64,000 bases of DNA from Limiplasma sp031549415 (lineage in GTDB: Bacteria; Bacillota; Clostridia; Christensenellales; Aristaeellaceae): NCBI GenBank assembly GCA_031549415.1, contig JAVBPU010000026.1:1-64000 (forward strand), written 5' to 3'. This document shows positions 34,473 to 42,895 of this stretch, piece after piece. The position numbers were made by a program, and so were the translations under genes. The number at the start of each line of letters is the position of its first letter. The first letter of the stretch is position 1. The notes under the pieces were generated by a model, which searched no databases, was not told where the DNA came from, and saw only the letters and a program-made list of their open reading frames with translations.

Positions 34473-34560
34473 CCATTCTGACGGCGGCAGGGCGCCGTCA
34501 TTGAACGGGGGGATGCAGAGGCTTCGCCTCCGGCCCTCCACCAGGGCTATCGCCCTGGAC
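34473..34560. repeat. Intergenic palindromic repeats, first block
   Basis: CTGACGGCGGCAGGGCGCCGTCA (34476-34499) is followed by an AGGCTTCGCCT hairpin (about 34522-34532) and CCAGGGCTATCGCCCTGG (about 34536-34555). The order hairpin plus CAGGGC-GCCCTGG matches the first half of the 5.95-kb block. The bases 34401-34472 are only the start region of the radical SAM gene. Confidence 0.75.
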
Positions 34561-34655
34561 CCTTTCTCTGACCGCGCTTCACGCGGCCAGAACAAACAGA
34601 AATGCCCCGCTTTCAGCGCTGCACAATCCACAGCCTCTTTGGATATCAGCGCATT

Positions 34656-34697
34656 GTTATGCATTCTTTTTTCCATTTTGTCAACGTGAAACGTTGA
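34656..34697 (-). promoter_or_regulatory. Candidate promoter with palindrome, minus strand
   Basis: TTGACA (34684-34679) overlaps the inverted repeat TCAACGT-GAA-ACGTTGA (34681-34697). The -10 at 17 bp is only CATAAC (34661-34656). If used, it would drive the PflX-like gene through a 250-nt leader. Confidence 0.4.
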
Positions 34698-34702
34698 AAA
34701 AT

Positions 34703-34795
34703 AAAGGGGTTCGGGGACTTGTCCCCGATGGGGCGCAGGGGCGAAGCCCCGCATAAAAATCCTAATGACGCCGCCCTGACGGCGGTGCGCAAAGC
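34703..34795. repeat. Intergenic palindromic repeats, second block
   Basis: Hairpins GGGGACTTGTCCCC (about 34713-34726), CAGGGGCGAAGCCCCG (about 34737-34752) and CGCCGCCCTGACGGCGG (about 34769-34785) lie in a row. The second is the GGGCGAAGCCC module seen at 6.1, 22.2 and 25.7 kb. Confidence 0.7.
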
Positions 34796-34836
34796 CTTCC
34801 TTTTTCACATTTCTTTTCCGAAGCCCAGGAAAACGC

Positions 34837-34865
34837 TTGTTTTTCGGAAATTGATATGGTATACT
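34837..34865 (+). promoter_or_regulatory. Promoter of the rimP-nusA-infB operon
   Basis: TTGTTT (34837-34842), 17 bp, then TATACT (34860-34865) with a TGG extension (TGGTATACT). It gives a leader of about 260 nt before rimP. Confidence 0.8.
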
Positions 34866-35058
34866 CCTAACTGTCTGTTTGATGGCCGTGTGGATTCAGC
34901 TGGAACACTGTCCTTTTTGTTTTGGAAGAAAGAAGGGTTTATCGAAAGAGTGGATATTGCCTCCTTGTTCTCATCCGCATCGCCGGGCTAGGCCCGGTGG
35001 CCTTTGGGGTTTCCCAGAGGCGCTCATGGCCGAAAGCCGTGGGATTGAGGGGGAGAAA

Positions 35059-35086
35059 AGCGGGGCAATACATTGCCGCTCTTTTT
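35059..35086 (+). terminator. Attenuator-like hairpin in the rimP leader
   Basis: A 9-bp stem with a 2-nt bulge (AGCGG-GG-GCAAT paired with ATTGCCGCT) is followed by CTTTTTG. It lies between the promoter and rimP, with no gene before it, so it can only act as an attenuator of the operon. The rest of the leader (34872-35058) has a GCCGGGCTAGGCCCGG hairpin near 34981. Confidence 0.6.
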
Positions 35087-35134
35087 GATTGTGGCTGAGC
35101 CTGGCGGAAAGCGCATCATAGGCAAGGAGAAGAA

Positions 35135-35626
35135 ATGACAAAAAAACAAGGCCCGGCGCAGGGAACCGGCACGCATGGGGTGGAGCTTCGGGCGGAGCCC
35201 TTAGCCCGGGAGATGGGGCTGGAACTGGTGGAAGTGACGCTGCAAAAGGAAAGCCGGGGCAAATGCCTTTGCATCTACCTGGACAAGGAAGGCGGCCTCA
35301 CTTTGGACGATTGCGAGCGCTACCACAAGCGCATCCAGCCGCTGCTGGAGGACATCGAATACGACTTTTTGGAGGTGTCCAGCCCGGGCATCGACCGGCC
35401 CATCAAAACCCAGCGCGACTTTGAAAAGCACCGGGACGCGCTGGTGGAAGTGAAGCTTTTCGCCCCGGCCTTGGGCAGCAAGGTCCACCAAGGGAACCTG
35501 GCGGCCATGGACGAGGAAAGCGTGACGCTGGCTTTAGCGGAGGGCGAACCCCTGGTGTTTCCCCGCAAAAGCGTGGCGCTGATCCGGCCCGTAATTTTGC
35601 TGGAGGGCCTGGAGGACGAGGCGTAA
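35135..35626 (+). CDS. rimP: Ribosome maturation factor RimP
   Basis: This 163-residue factor for 30S assembly has the usual two domains. The conserved segment LEDIEYDFLEVSSPGIDRPIK marks the N-domain, and an SH3-like C-domain follows. Length is normal. It is the first gene of the operon, and the start follows AAGGAG. Its partner nusA lies 47 nt downstream. Confidence 0.95.
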   Translation: MTKKQGPAQGTGTHGVELRAEPLAREMGLELVEVTLQKESRGKCLCIYLDKEGGLTLDDCERYHKRIQPLLEDIEYDFLEVSSPGIDRPIKTQRDFEKHRDALVEVKLFAPALGSKVHQGNLAAMDEESVTLALAEGEPLVFPRKSVALIRPVILLEGLEDEA

Positions 35627-35673
35627 CGTTTTTCCCAAAAGAAAGAATATCAAGGTATTGTGAGGCATCAACC

Positions 35674-36918
35674 ATGAAGGTGACAAAGAAAAATCAGGCG
35701 GGAAACCAGCAAATGGAGATCATTGAGGCTGTGCGCGCCCTGGCCCATGAGAAGGACATCAGCGAAGATATGCTGTTTGGGGCCATTGAAGAGGCTTTGA
35801 AGGCCGCTTATAAGAAGAACGTTTCCCGGGATTCCATGGCCCCCACCAACCTGTCTGTGTCGTTAAACCGCAGCACCGGCGTGGCCCATGTGTTTGCCCG
35901 CAAAACCATCACGGAAGAGGTGGAGGACCCCGCCAACCAGATCACCCTGGAGGAGGCGCTGCAAATCCGCCCGGATTACCGCATGGGCGATATCGCGGAG
36001 ATCGACGTGACCCCCAGCGGCTTCTTGCGCACTGCGGCCCAGACGGCCAAGCAGGTGATCATCCAGCGCATCCGGGAGGCGGAGCAGGGCAAAATCTACG
36101 ATGAGTACTCCGAAAAGGAAAACGAAATCCTCACCGCCATCGTGCAGCGGGTGGAACCCAAGGCCGTGTATGTGGAGCTGGGCCGCACCGAGGGCGTGAT
36201 GGAGCAGAATGAATGGATGCCCGGCGAGGAATACCACATGGACGACCACATCAAGGTGTATGTGCTGGAAGTCAACCGCAGTGGCCGGGAAATGCTGCGC
36301 GGGCCGCAGGTTCGCGTCAGCCGCATCCATGTGGGCCTGGTGAAGCGCCTGTTTGAAATGGAAGTGCCGGAGATCGCCGCGGGCATCGTGCAGATCAAGT
36401 CCATCGCCCGGGAGGCGGGCAGCCGCACCAAGATGGCCGTGTATTCCATCGACCCGGTCATCGATCCGGTGGGCGCTTGCGTTGGCCCCCGGGGCAACCG
36501 GGTGGAAAAAGTGGTGGCCGAGCTGAAAAACGAGAAGATCGACATCATCAAGTGGTCCCCGGACCCGGCGGAGTTCATCGCCAATGCCTTAAACCCCGCC
36601 CATGTGCTCAGCGTGTTTGTGGCGGAAAATGAGAAGGCCTGCCGCGTGGTGGTGCCGGATAACCAGCTGAGCCTGGCCATTGGCAAGGAGGGGCAAAACG
36701 CCCGCCTGGCCGCCAAGCTCACCGGCTGGCGCATTGATATCAAGAGCCAATCCCAGGCCGCCCAGATGTTTGACATGGAGGGGGTCCTGCCCCAGGAAGG
36801 CGAGGAGTATCCGGAATACTACGAGGAAAGCTTGCCCCAGGGCGGCTACGGCAACATGGAAGCCGTGGATTCCCAGGAACCGTCGGAGCTATCCTTCGAT
36901 GAGGACGATACCCTATAA
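35674..36918 (+). CDS. nusA: Transcription termination/antitermination factor NusA
   Basis: This 414-residue RNA polymerase-binding factor has an N-terminal NTD (EIIEAVRALAHEKDISEDMLFGAIEEAL), an S1 domain (about 145-210), then KH1 and KH2 (DPVGACVGPRGNRVEKV and LAIGKEGQNARLAAKLTGWRIDI), and an acidic tail. It lacks the C-terminal AR repeats found in E. coli, as usual for Firmicutes. ATG 35674 has GAGG 8 nt upstream. It controls pausing and termination and may also act on the leader hairpin of its own operon. Confidence 0.96.
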   Translation: MKVTKKNQAGNQQMEIIEAVRALAHEKDISEDMLFGAIEEALKAAYKKNVSRDSMAPTNLSVSLNRSTGVAHVFARKTITEEVEDPANQITLEEALQIRPDYRMGDIAEIDVTPSGFLRTAAQTAKQVIIQRIREAEQGKIYDEYSEKENEILTAIVQRVEPKAVYVELGRTEGVMEQNEWMPGEEYHMDDHIKVYVLEVNRSGREMLRGPQVRVSRIHVGLVKRLFEMEVPEIAAGIVQIKSIAREAGSRTKMAVYSIDPVIDPVGACVGPRGNRVEKVVAELKNEKIDIIKWSPDPAEFIANALNPAHVLSVFVAENEKACRVVVPDNQLSLAIGKEGQNARLAAKLTGWRIDIKSQSQAAQMFDMEGVLPQEGEEYPEYYEESLPQGGYGNMEAVDSQEPSELSFDEDDTL

Positions 36919-36938
36919 ACCGGGAGGGAGCTGGAACG

Positions 36939-37229
36939 GTGAAGCCACGCAAGATTCCCATGCGCATGTGCGTGGGCTGCCGCGAGATGAAGCCCAAGAA
37001 GGAGCTGATTCGCGTGGCCCGCTCCCCCGAGGGGGCGGTTTCCCTGGACCCCAGCGGCAAGAAACCGGGCCGTGGCGCATATGTATGCTACAATGTGGAG
37101 TGTCTGCGCCGGGCGCTGAAACAAAAGCAGTTGGACAGGGCCTTGGAAAGCAAGCTGGACGAACAGGCGAACCAGCAGCTGACGGAAACGCTCCAGCAAC
37201 TGCTGCTTCGCAAGGAGGACGCCCCGTGA
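36939..37229 (+). CDS. rnpM: RnpM (YlxR), RNase P modulator
   Basis: This 96-residue protein has the DUF448 pattern PMRMCVGCREMKPKKELIRV and the GRGAYVC box, followed by ECLRRALKQKQLDRAL. It binds the RNase P RNA and reduces its activity in Bacillus. It starts with GTG 36939 behind GGGAGGG. Its stop overlaps the ylxQ start (GTGA). Confidence 0.95.
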   Translation: MKPRKIPMRMCVGCREMKPKKELIRVARSPEGAVSLDPSGKKPGRGAYVCYNVECLRRALKQKQLDRALESKLDEQANQQLTETLQQLLLRKEDAP

Positions 37230-37573
37230 CTGAGATGACCGCCACCCGGGTGGCCGGGTTTCTGGGGCTGTGTGTGAAGGCGGGGCAGGTCAGCCTGGGG
37301 CAGGAAGCCTGCGTGAACCTGGTGCGACGGGAGGCCGCCGCGCTGGTGCTGCTGGATGAGGGATGCTCCGAAAACACGCGAAAGCGGCTGCTGGATGCCT
37401 GCCAGACCCATCAGGTGCCCCTGTATTCCATGCCGGAAGGCAGAATCGCCCAGGCGGTGGGCAAAGAAGGCCGCATGATGGCGGCCATAGGACAGGGCGG
37501 TATGGCCCAAAAGCTGTTCACATTGTTAAGCCTGGAGCCGTCCCTTTCCGGGAGGGAAACAAGCCAGGCGTAA
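37226..37573 (+). CDS. ylxQ: YlxQ, L7Ae-family ribosomal/k-turn protein
   Basis: This 115-residue L7Ae/L30e/S12e/Gadd45-fold protein has VAGFLGLCVKAGQVSLGQEA, ALVLLDEGCSENTRKRL and LGIxxR-like VGKEGRMMAAIGQGGMAQKL. It binds RNA kink-turns, but its physiological target is unclear. The GTG start 37226 overlaps the rnpM stop; ATG 37235 is an alternative. Confidence 0.9.
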   Translation: MTEMTATRVAGFLGLCVKAGQVSLGQEACVNLVRREAAALVLLDEGCSENTRKRLLDACQTHQVPLYSMPEGRIAQAVGKEGRMMAAIGQGGMAQKLFTLLSLEPSLSGRETSQA

Positions 37574-37638
37574 GCCAAGGATACAAGCGGAAATACACGA
37601 GACCTACAGCGTAAAAATGCGGGGGTGCAAGGGATACA

Positions 37639-40551
37639 ATGACCAAAGTGAAACTCAAGGATGCCACCAAGGAGCTTCTGACCGGGGCCGATGAAGTGCT
37701 GACCAGCACGCAGAGCATGCGCAAAATGGCGGATGAGCTGATGCAAAAGGCGCGGAAGCTGGAAAACCAGTATAGCCGTGAAGTGGAGCAGCGCCGGGCA
37801 GAGGAAAAGCAGGCGGAGGAAGAGCGCTTGGTGAAGCAACACACCAAGGCTTTTACCATGCCTGACGTGGAGGAGCAGGAAGCGCCCCCGGAGGAGAAAA
37901 AGCCCGCCAAGGCCCCTGAAAAAGAGGCTGCGGAGCCTCCCATGGAGAAAGCGGCTGCCAAGGCGGAGAAGCCTGCCCAGGAGAAGCCGGAAGCGGCGCC
38001 ACAGGCCGAGGCGAAGGAAGCGGTGGCCGAAGGCAAGCCCGCCGTGGCTGCGAAGCCTGCCGCGCCCGCGCAGGAAGCGGCTTCGGCAGCAGCCCCAGGG
38101 GCAGCTCCGGCAGCGGCCGCAAAGCCTGCCGTGGAAGCCCCCTCCAAGGCAGCCTCGCCCGTGCAGCCCGCACAGCCCGCACAGCCCGCCATGAAGCAAG
38201 CCTATCAGGCCCGGCCTGCCCAGGCCGCGCCCATGCGCCCCATGAATCCCCAAGGCCCCTATGGCCGCCCCGCCAACCAGCAGGGGCAGGCGCCTCAGGG
38301 TCCCTATGGCCGCCCCGCCAATCCCCAGGGTGGGTATGGCCGTCCCGCCAATCCCCAGGGCCCTTATGGCCGTCCTGCCAATGCGCCCCAAGGGCCGTAT
38401 GGCCGTCCCGCCAATCCCCAGGGCCCCTATGGCCGCCCCGCCAACCCCCAGGGGGCGGGCCCCTACGGCCGTCCGGCGGGGGGGCCTCCTGGCCCCGGCG
38501 GCATGCGCCCCGGCGGACCGGGCCGCCCCATGGGCGGCGCGCCGGGCCGTCCTCCCATGGGGGGTCCAGGCCGGGCCAAGCCCATGGAGATTACGCCCGC
38601 GGCGGAAAAAGAGCGGGTCAGCAATTACGACCCCAACAAAAAGAGCTACATCCGCCAGCATGACCCGGAGCGGGTGGCCAGAAACCGCAAGCAATTGGCC
38701 CGGGAAAGCTTTTCCGGCTATGATGACGATGTGGTGCGCGGCGGCCGCAGAAACCGGGGCAAGAAGCTGAGCGCCCAGCAAATGATGGGCCCCATCAGGA
38801 TCGAAAAGGCCTTTATGACCGCCGAGACCATCACCGTCAAGGACCTGACCGAGCGTATCGGCAAGCCCGCCGGGGACATCTTAAAGAAGCTGCTGCTGCT
38901 GGGCGTGATGGCCAACATCAACAGCGAGCTGGATTTTGACACCGCCGGGCTGGTCTGCTCCGAGTTTGGCGTGGAGCTGGAAATGAACCTGGCCAAGACC
39001 GCCGAGGATGAGCTGACGGATACGGACTTTGAAGACGCGGAGGAGGACCTGGTGGCCCGGCCCCCGGTCATCACCATCATGGGCCACGTGGACCACGGCA
39101 AGACCTCCCTGCTGGACTACATCCGCCAGGCCAAGGTCACCGCGGGAGAAGCGGGCGGCATCACCCAGCACATCGGCGCATACACCGTCAACCTGGATGG
39201 CCGCCAGATCACCTTCCTGGATACCCCCGGCCATGAAGCCTTTACCGCCATGCGGGCCCGTGGCGCGCAGTCCACGGACATCGCGGTGCTGGTGGTGGCG
39301 GCGGACGACGGCGTCATGCCCCAGACCGTGGAGGCCATCAACCACGCCAAGGCGGCGGACGTGCCCATCATCATTGCCATCAACAAGATGGATAAGGACA
39401 CCGCCAACCCCGACCGGGTGAAGCAGGATTTGACCGCTTACGAGCTGGTGCCCGAGGAGTGGGGCGGCGATACCATCATGGCGCCCGTCAGCGCCCAGAC
39501 CGGCGAAGGCGTGGACCAGCTGCTGGAAATGATTTTGCTAGTGGCGGATATGCGCCAGCTTCGCGCCAACCCCAACCGCATGGCCAAGGGCGTCATCATC
39601 GAGGCCAAGCTGGACAAATCCCGGGGCCCTGTGGCCACGGTGCTGCTGCAAAACGGCACCCTCCACGTGGGGGACAACATTGTGGCAGGTATGGCCAGCG
39701 GCCGTGTCCGCGCCATGGTCAACGACCGGGGCGAGCGGGTGGAAGAAGCGGGCCCCTCCATGCCGGTGGAGATTTCCGGCTTTACCGAGGTGCCCAGCGC
39801 GGGCGACGATATGATGGCCGTGGCGGACGACCACCTGGGCCGCCAGGTGGTGCAGGAGCGCCGCGACAAGCTGAAAGCCGCCCGGGTGGCCTCCTCCAAG
39901 GTGTCGCTGGACAATCTGTTCAGCCATATCGACGCGGGCAAGGTGGTCAACCTCAATATCATCATCAAAGCGGACGTGCAGGGCAGCGTGGAAGCGGTGA
40001 AGCAGGCCCTGGAGAAGCTCACCACAGAAGAGGTGCGGGTGCGGGTGCTGCATAGCGGCGTGGGCGCCATCACCAAGGACGACGTGAACCTGGCCTCCGC
40101 CTTTGACGCCATCATCATTGGCTTCAACATCCGGCCGGACAACAGCGCCCGGGACACCGCCGAGAAGGAAGGCGTGGACATCCGCCTGTACCGGGTCATT
40201 TACCAGGCCATCGAGGATATCCAAAAGGCCATGAAGGGCCTGCTGGCCCCCGAGTTCAAGGAAGTGCTGCTGGGCCACGCGGAGGTGCGCAACACCTTCC
40301 GCATCACCGGCGCGGGCACCGTGGCGGGCTGCTATGTGCTGGACGGCAAGCTGCAGCGCAACGCCCAGGTCCGCCTGCTGCGGGACCATGTGGTGGTCTT
40401 TGAAGGCAAGCTTTCCTCCCTGAAGCGCTTTAAGGACGACGCCAAGGAAGTGGCCACCGGGTATGAGTGCGGCGTAAGCTTTGACGCCTTCAATGATCTC
40501 AAGGAAGGCGACATCATCGAATGCTTCGTGATGGAGGAAGTGGAGCGGTAA
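37639..40551 (+). CDS. infB: Translation initiation factor IF-2
   Basis: This 970-residue GTPase recruits initiator tRNA to the 30S subunit. It has a long disordered N-terminus: an acidic/Lys coiled stretch, an Ala/Pro/Glu-rich part, then at about 203-285 seven imperfect copies of a GPYGRPANPQ unit. Next come the IF2_N domain (about 393-445), the G domain with GHVDHGKT (near 482), DTPGHEAF and NKMD, and domains II, III and IV. The N-terminal repeats make it longer than typical Firmicute IF-2. The start has GGGGGTG and AAGGG upstream. Confidence 0.96.
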   Translation: MTKVKLKDATKELLTGADEVLTSTQSMRKMADELMQKARKLENQYSREVEQRRAEEKQAEEERLVKQHTKAFTMPDVEEQEAPPEEKKPAKAPEKEAAEPPMEKAAAKAEKPAQEKPEAAPQAEAKEAVAEGKPAVAAKPAAPAQEAASAAAPGAAPAAAAKPAVEAPSKAASPVQPAQPAQPAMKQAYQARPAQAAPMRPMNPQGPYGRPANQQGQAPQGPYGRPANPQGGYGRPANPQGPYGRPANAPQGPYGRPANPQGPYGRPANPQGAGPYGRPAGGPPGPGGMRPGGPGRPMGGAPGRPPMGGPGRAKPMEITPAAEKERVSNYDPNKKSYIRQHDPERVARNRKQLARESFSGYDDDVVRGGRRNRGKKLSAQQMMGPIRIEKAFMTAETITVKDLTERIGKPAGDILKKLLLLGVMANINSELDFDTAGLVCSEFGVELEMNLAKTAEDELTDTDFEDAEEDLVARPPVITIMGHVDHGKTSLLDYIRQAKVTAGEAGGITQHIGAYTVNLDGRQITFLDTPGHEAFTAMRARGAQSTDIAVLVVAADDGVMPQTVEAINHAKAADVPIIIAINKMDKDTANPDRVKQDLTAYELVPEEWGGDTIMAPVSAQTGEGVDQLLEMILLVADMRQLRANPNRMAKGVIIEAKLDKSRGPVATVLLQNGTLHVGDNIVAGMASGRVRAMVNDRGERVEEAGPSMPVEISGFTEVPSAGDDMMAVADDHLGRQVVQERRDKLKAARVASSKVSLDNLFSHIDAGKVVNLNIIIKADVQGSVEAVKQALEKLTTEEVRVRVLHSGVGAITKDDVNLASAFDAIIIGFNIRPDNSARDTAEKEGVDIRLYRVIYQAIEDIQKAMKGLLAPEFKEVLLGHAEVRNTFRITGAGTVAGCYVLDGKLQRNAQVRLLRDHVVVFEGKLSSLKRFKDDAKEVATGYECGVSFDAFNDLKEGDIIECFVMEEVER

Positions 40552-40596
40552 GGCGTATGGCCGCCGGGCAGTTCCCTTCCCGAAAGGAAAAACAGA

Positions 40597-40974
40597 GTGA
40601 GTTATCAACGGATCGACCGCATTAGCGAGCAGGTGCGCCGGGAGGTGGACCTGATCATCAGGGAGCGGGTTTCAGACCCCCGGGTGAAGGGCACCTTCAG
40701 CATCACCCGGGCCGAGGTAACGCGGGATCTGCGCTATGCCAAGATCTTCGTCAGCGTGCTGGAAGCGGAAAACCGGGAGCCCCTGATGAAGGCGCTGGGG
40801 AAGGCGGCGGGCTTTGTCCGGCACGAGCTGGGGAAGAGCATGATCATCCGCTATGCGCCGGAGATTGTTTTTGAAGAGGACCACAACATTGAGTATGGAA
40901 TTCACATCGCCTCCGTACTCAAGCAAGTGCAGGCAGAGGACGGAACGAATGATGAGCACCCTGGAGACGCATGA
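40597..40974 (+). CDS. rbfA: Ribosome-binding factor A
   Basis: This 125-residue KH-fold protein needed for 16S rRNA 5'-end maturation has RIDRISEQVRREVDLIIRERV, then DPRVKGTFSITRAEVTRDLRYAKIFVSV and the C-terminal EIVFEEDHNIEYG. It starts with GTG 40597 after AAAGGAA. The nrnA start lies inside its last 26 bp. Confidence 0.95.
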   Translation: MSYQRIDRISEQVRREVDLIIRERVSDPRVKGTFSITRAEVTRDLRYAKIFVSVLEAENREPLMKALGKAAGFVRHELGKSMIIRYAPEIVFEEDHNIEYGIHIASVLKQVQAEDGTNDEHPGDA

Positions 40975-41971
40975 CAAGTATCAAATGAAAGAGTTGCTGT
41001 CCGCCACCCATAAGGCGGACAGCATCTTGCTGTTTTCCCATGTGTCCGCCGACGGAGACACCATTGGCAGCGCCCTGGCCCTGAAAATGATGCTGGAGCA
41101 AAAGAAAAAGCATGTGCTGATGGTGCTGGACGGCGTGGTGCCCCCCAGTTTGGGGTTCCTGCCGGACATTTATTGCATCCGGAGTCCCCAGGATGTGGCG
41201 GAGCAGGTGCAGGGGAGGGCTGGCAAGGCGCTGGCCATTGCCGTGGACGTGAGCTGCCCGGACCGGCTGGGGGCGGCGGAGGCGTTGTTTCGCAGCGTGC
41301 CCGTCACCGCCCAGATTGACCATCATGGCACCAACCCCGGCTATGCTCAGATCAATGTGATTGACGGAAGCGCCCCGGCCACGGCCATCCTGGTGGGCCG
41401 GGTGCAGCAGGCGCTGGGCGTCTCGCTCCAGCCGGAGGAAGCCATTTGCCTGTACACCGCCCTTTCCACCGACACGGGGAATTTTGTGTACGAGAACACC
41501 AATGCCGAGGCTTTCCAGCTCATGGCCCGGCTGATGGACGCCGGGCTGCCCATTGCCAAATGCGGCCGGGTGCTGTTCCGGCGCAAGGAGCGGGCCTTTG
41601 TGGGCCTGCTGGGCAAGGCGCTGCCCTCGCTTGCCTTTTTGCACCACGGCGAGATTGCGGGCCTGCAAATTAGCTGCCAGGACCTGCATGCCGTGGGGGC
41701 CACCAGCGAGCATACCGACGGCGTGGTGGATTACGCCATTGACATCGCCGGGGTGAAAATGGCCTATTTTGCCCGGGAAACGGAGGAAGGCGCCACCAAG
41801 GTCAGCCTGCGCGCCCTGTCCCCCTGCCGGGTGGACGGCGTGGCGGCGCATTTTGGCGGCGGCGGCCACGCCCTGGCGGCAGGCTGCACCCTCCGCCTGC
41901 CGCTACAGGAGGCGGTGGCCCAGGTGCAGGCGGTGCTGGTCCAGGCCCGGGAAGGGAAGCTGGCGCTGTGA
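40949..41971 (+). CDS. nrnA: NrnA-type DHH phosphoesterase
   Basis: This 340-residue enzyme degrades nano-RNA and pAp. The DHH domain has SHVSADGDTIGSALAL, VDVSCPDRLG and the signature IDHHGTN (near 119), and the C-terminal DHHA1 domain ends in FGGGGHALAAGC. Two ATGs in tandem (40949 and 40952) follow AGAGGACGGA, overlapping rbfA by 26 bp. It is in the usual place of the Firmicute infB operon, before truB. Confidence 0.94.
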   Translation: MMSTLETHDKYQMKELLSATHKADSILLFSHVSADGDTIGSALALKMMLEQKKKHVLMVLDGVVPPSLGFLPDIYCIRSPQDVAEQVQGRAGKALAIAVDVSCPDRLGAAEALFRSVPVTAQIDHHGTNPGYAQINVIDGSAPATAILVGRVQQALGVSLQPEEAICLYTALSTDTGNFVYENTNAEAFQLMARLMDAGLPIAKCGRVLFRRKERAFVGLLGKALPSLAFLHHGEIAGLQISCQDLHAVGATSEHTDGVVDYAIDIAGVKMAYFARETEEGATKVSLRALSPCRVDGVAAHFGGGGHALAAGCTLRLPLQEAVAQVQAVLVQAREGKLAL

Positions 41972-42882
41972 CGCAGAAGCAGGAAGGGCCGCTGTGCGGC
42001 TTTTTGAATGTGCTAAAGCCCCCGGGCATGTCCTCGGCCCAGGTGGTGGGCGTGGTCCGGCGGCTCCTGAACGGAGAAAAGGTGGGCCACGGCGGGACCC
42101 TGGACCCGGAGGCCGCCGGGGTACTGCCCCTGATGGTGGGCAAGGCGACGCGGCTATTTGATGATTTGCAGGAAAAGGAAAAGGCCTATGTGGCCGAGGT
42201 GGCCTTTGGCTGCGCCACGGACACCCAGGACGCCCAAGGGGCCTGTACCCGGCGGGGAGGCGTGGCTCCGGGGGAAGAGGCGGTACAAGCGGCCCTGGCC
42301 CGGTTCCTGGGGGAGCAATGGCAGGTGCCGCCCCAGTACAGCGCCCTCAAGCAGGAGGGAAAGCGCATGTACGCGCTGGCCCGGGAGGGGAAGGCGGTGG
42401 AGCTGCCCCCCAGGGCTGTGACGGTGCATGAGCTGTCCCTTCGGCGGATGACGGAAAACCAGGGCGCGCTGCTGTTTGTGCGCTGTTCCAAAGGCTTTTA
42501 CGTGCGGACCCTTTGCCAGGATTTGGGCGAAGCCCTGGGCTGCCCGGCCCATATGCGGTTTTTGCTCCGCACCCAGTCCGGGCAGTTCACCCTGGAAACG
42601 GCCCATACCTTGGAGGCGCTGGCCCAGGCCAAGGAGCAGGACCGTCTTTCCGGCTGCCTGCTGACCGTGGAGCGGGTGCTCAGCCACCTGCCCCAGGCGG
42701 AGGTGCCCGCTTTTCTGCGCAAAGCTTTTCTCACAGGGGGGAAGCTGCCCTGGGCGGCGTTTTCTTCCTTGCAGGGCGTTTTGGAAAACACCCCGGTCTG
42801 CCTGTGGGCCGAGGGCAGGATTGCGGCCATTGGCCAGCGGCAGGGGCAGGAAATGAAGCTTCGCACCTGGCTGGGTGCATGA
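41968..42882 (+). CDS. truB: tRNA pseudouridine-55 synthase
   Basis: This 304-residue enzyme makes pseudouridine in the T-loop of tRNA. The catalytic motif HGGTLDPEAAGVLP (Asp near 48) and the FYVRTLCQDLGEALGC segment are present, with a C-terminal PUA-like region. It starts with GTG 41968, overlapping the nrnA stop (GTGA). Confidence 0.96.
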   Translation: MTQKQEGPLCGFLNVLKPPGMSSAQVVGVVRRLLNGEKVGHGGTLDPEAAGVLPLMVGKATRLFDDLQEKEKAYVAEVAFGCATDTQDAQGACTRRGGVAPGEEAVQAALARFLGEQWQVPPQYSALKQEGKRMYALAREGKAVELPPRAVTVHELSLRRMTENQGALLFVRCSKGFYVRTLCQDLGEALGCPAHMRFLLRTQSGQFTLETAHTLEALAQAKEQDRLSGCLLTVERVLSHLPQAEVPAFLRKAFLTGGKLPWAAFSSLQGVLENTPVCLWAEGRIAAIGQRQGQEMKLRTWLGA

Positions 42883-42895
42883 GAAGGAGAGACAC

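Noticed and set aside
34560..34655. Possible tRNA or small RNA in the gap before rimP
   Set aside because: No T-loop GTTCGA-type sequence or cloverleaf arms; only short hairpins such as CCGCGCTTCACGCGG.
38240..38500. Possible CRISPR-like array from the regular repeats
   Set aside because: The repeats are in-frame codons for GPYGRPANPQ in IF-2, without spacers of constant length or unique sequence.
37411..38781. Long minus-strand frame of 456 codons, Gly/Leu/His-rich, opposite infB
   Set aside because: It is the antisense of the repetitive, GC-rich N-terminal part of infB; composition is a mirror of the plus-strand codon bias and there is no SD or family pattern.
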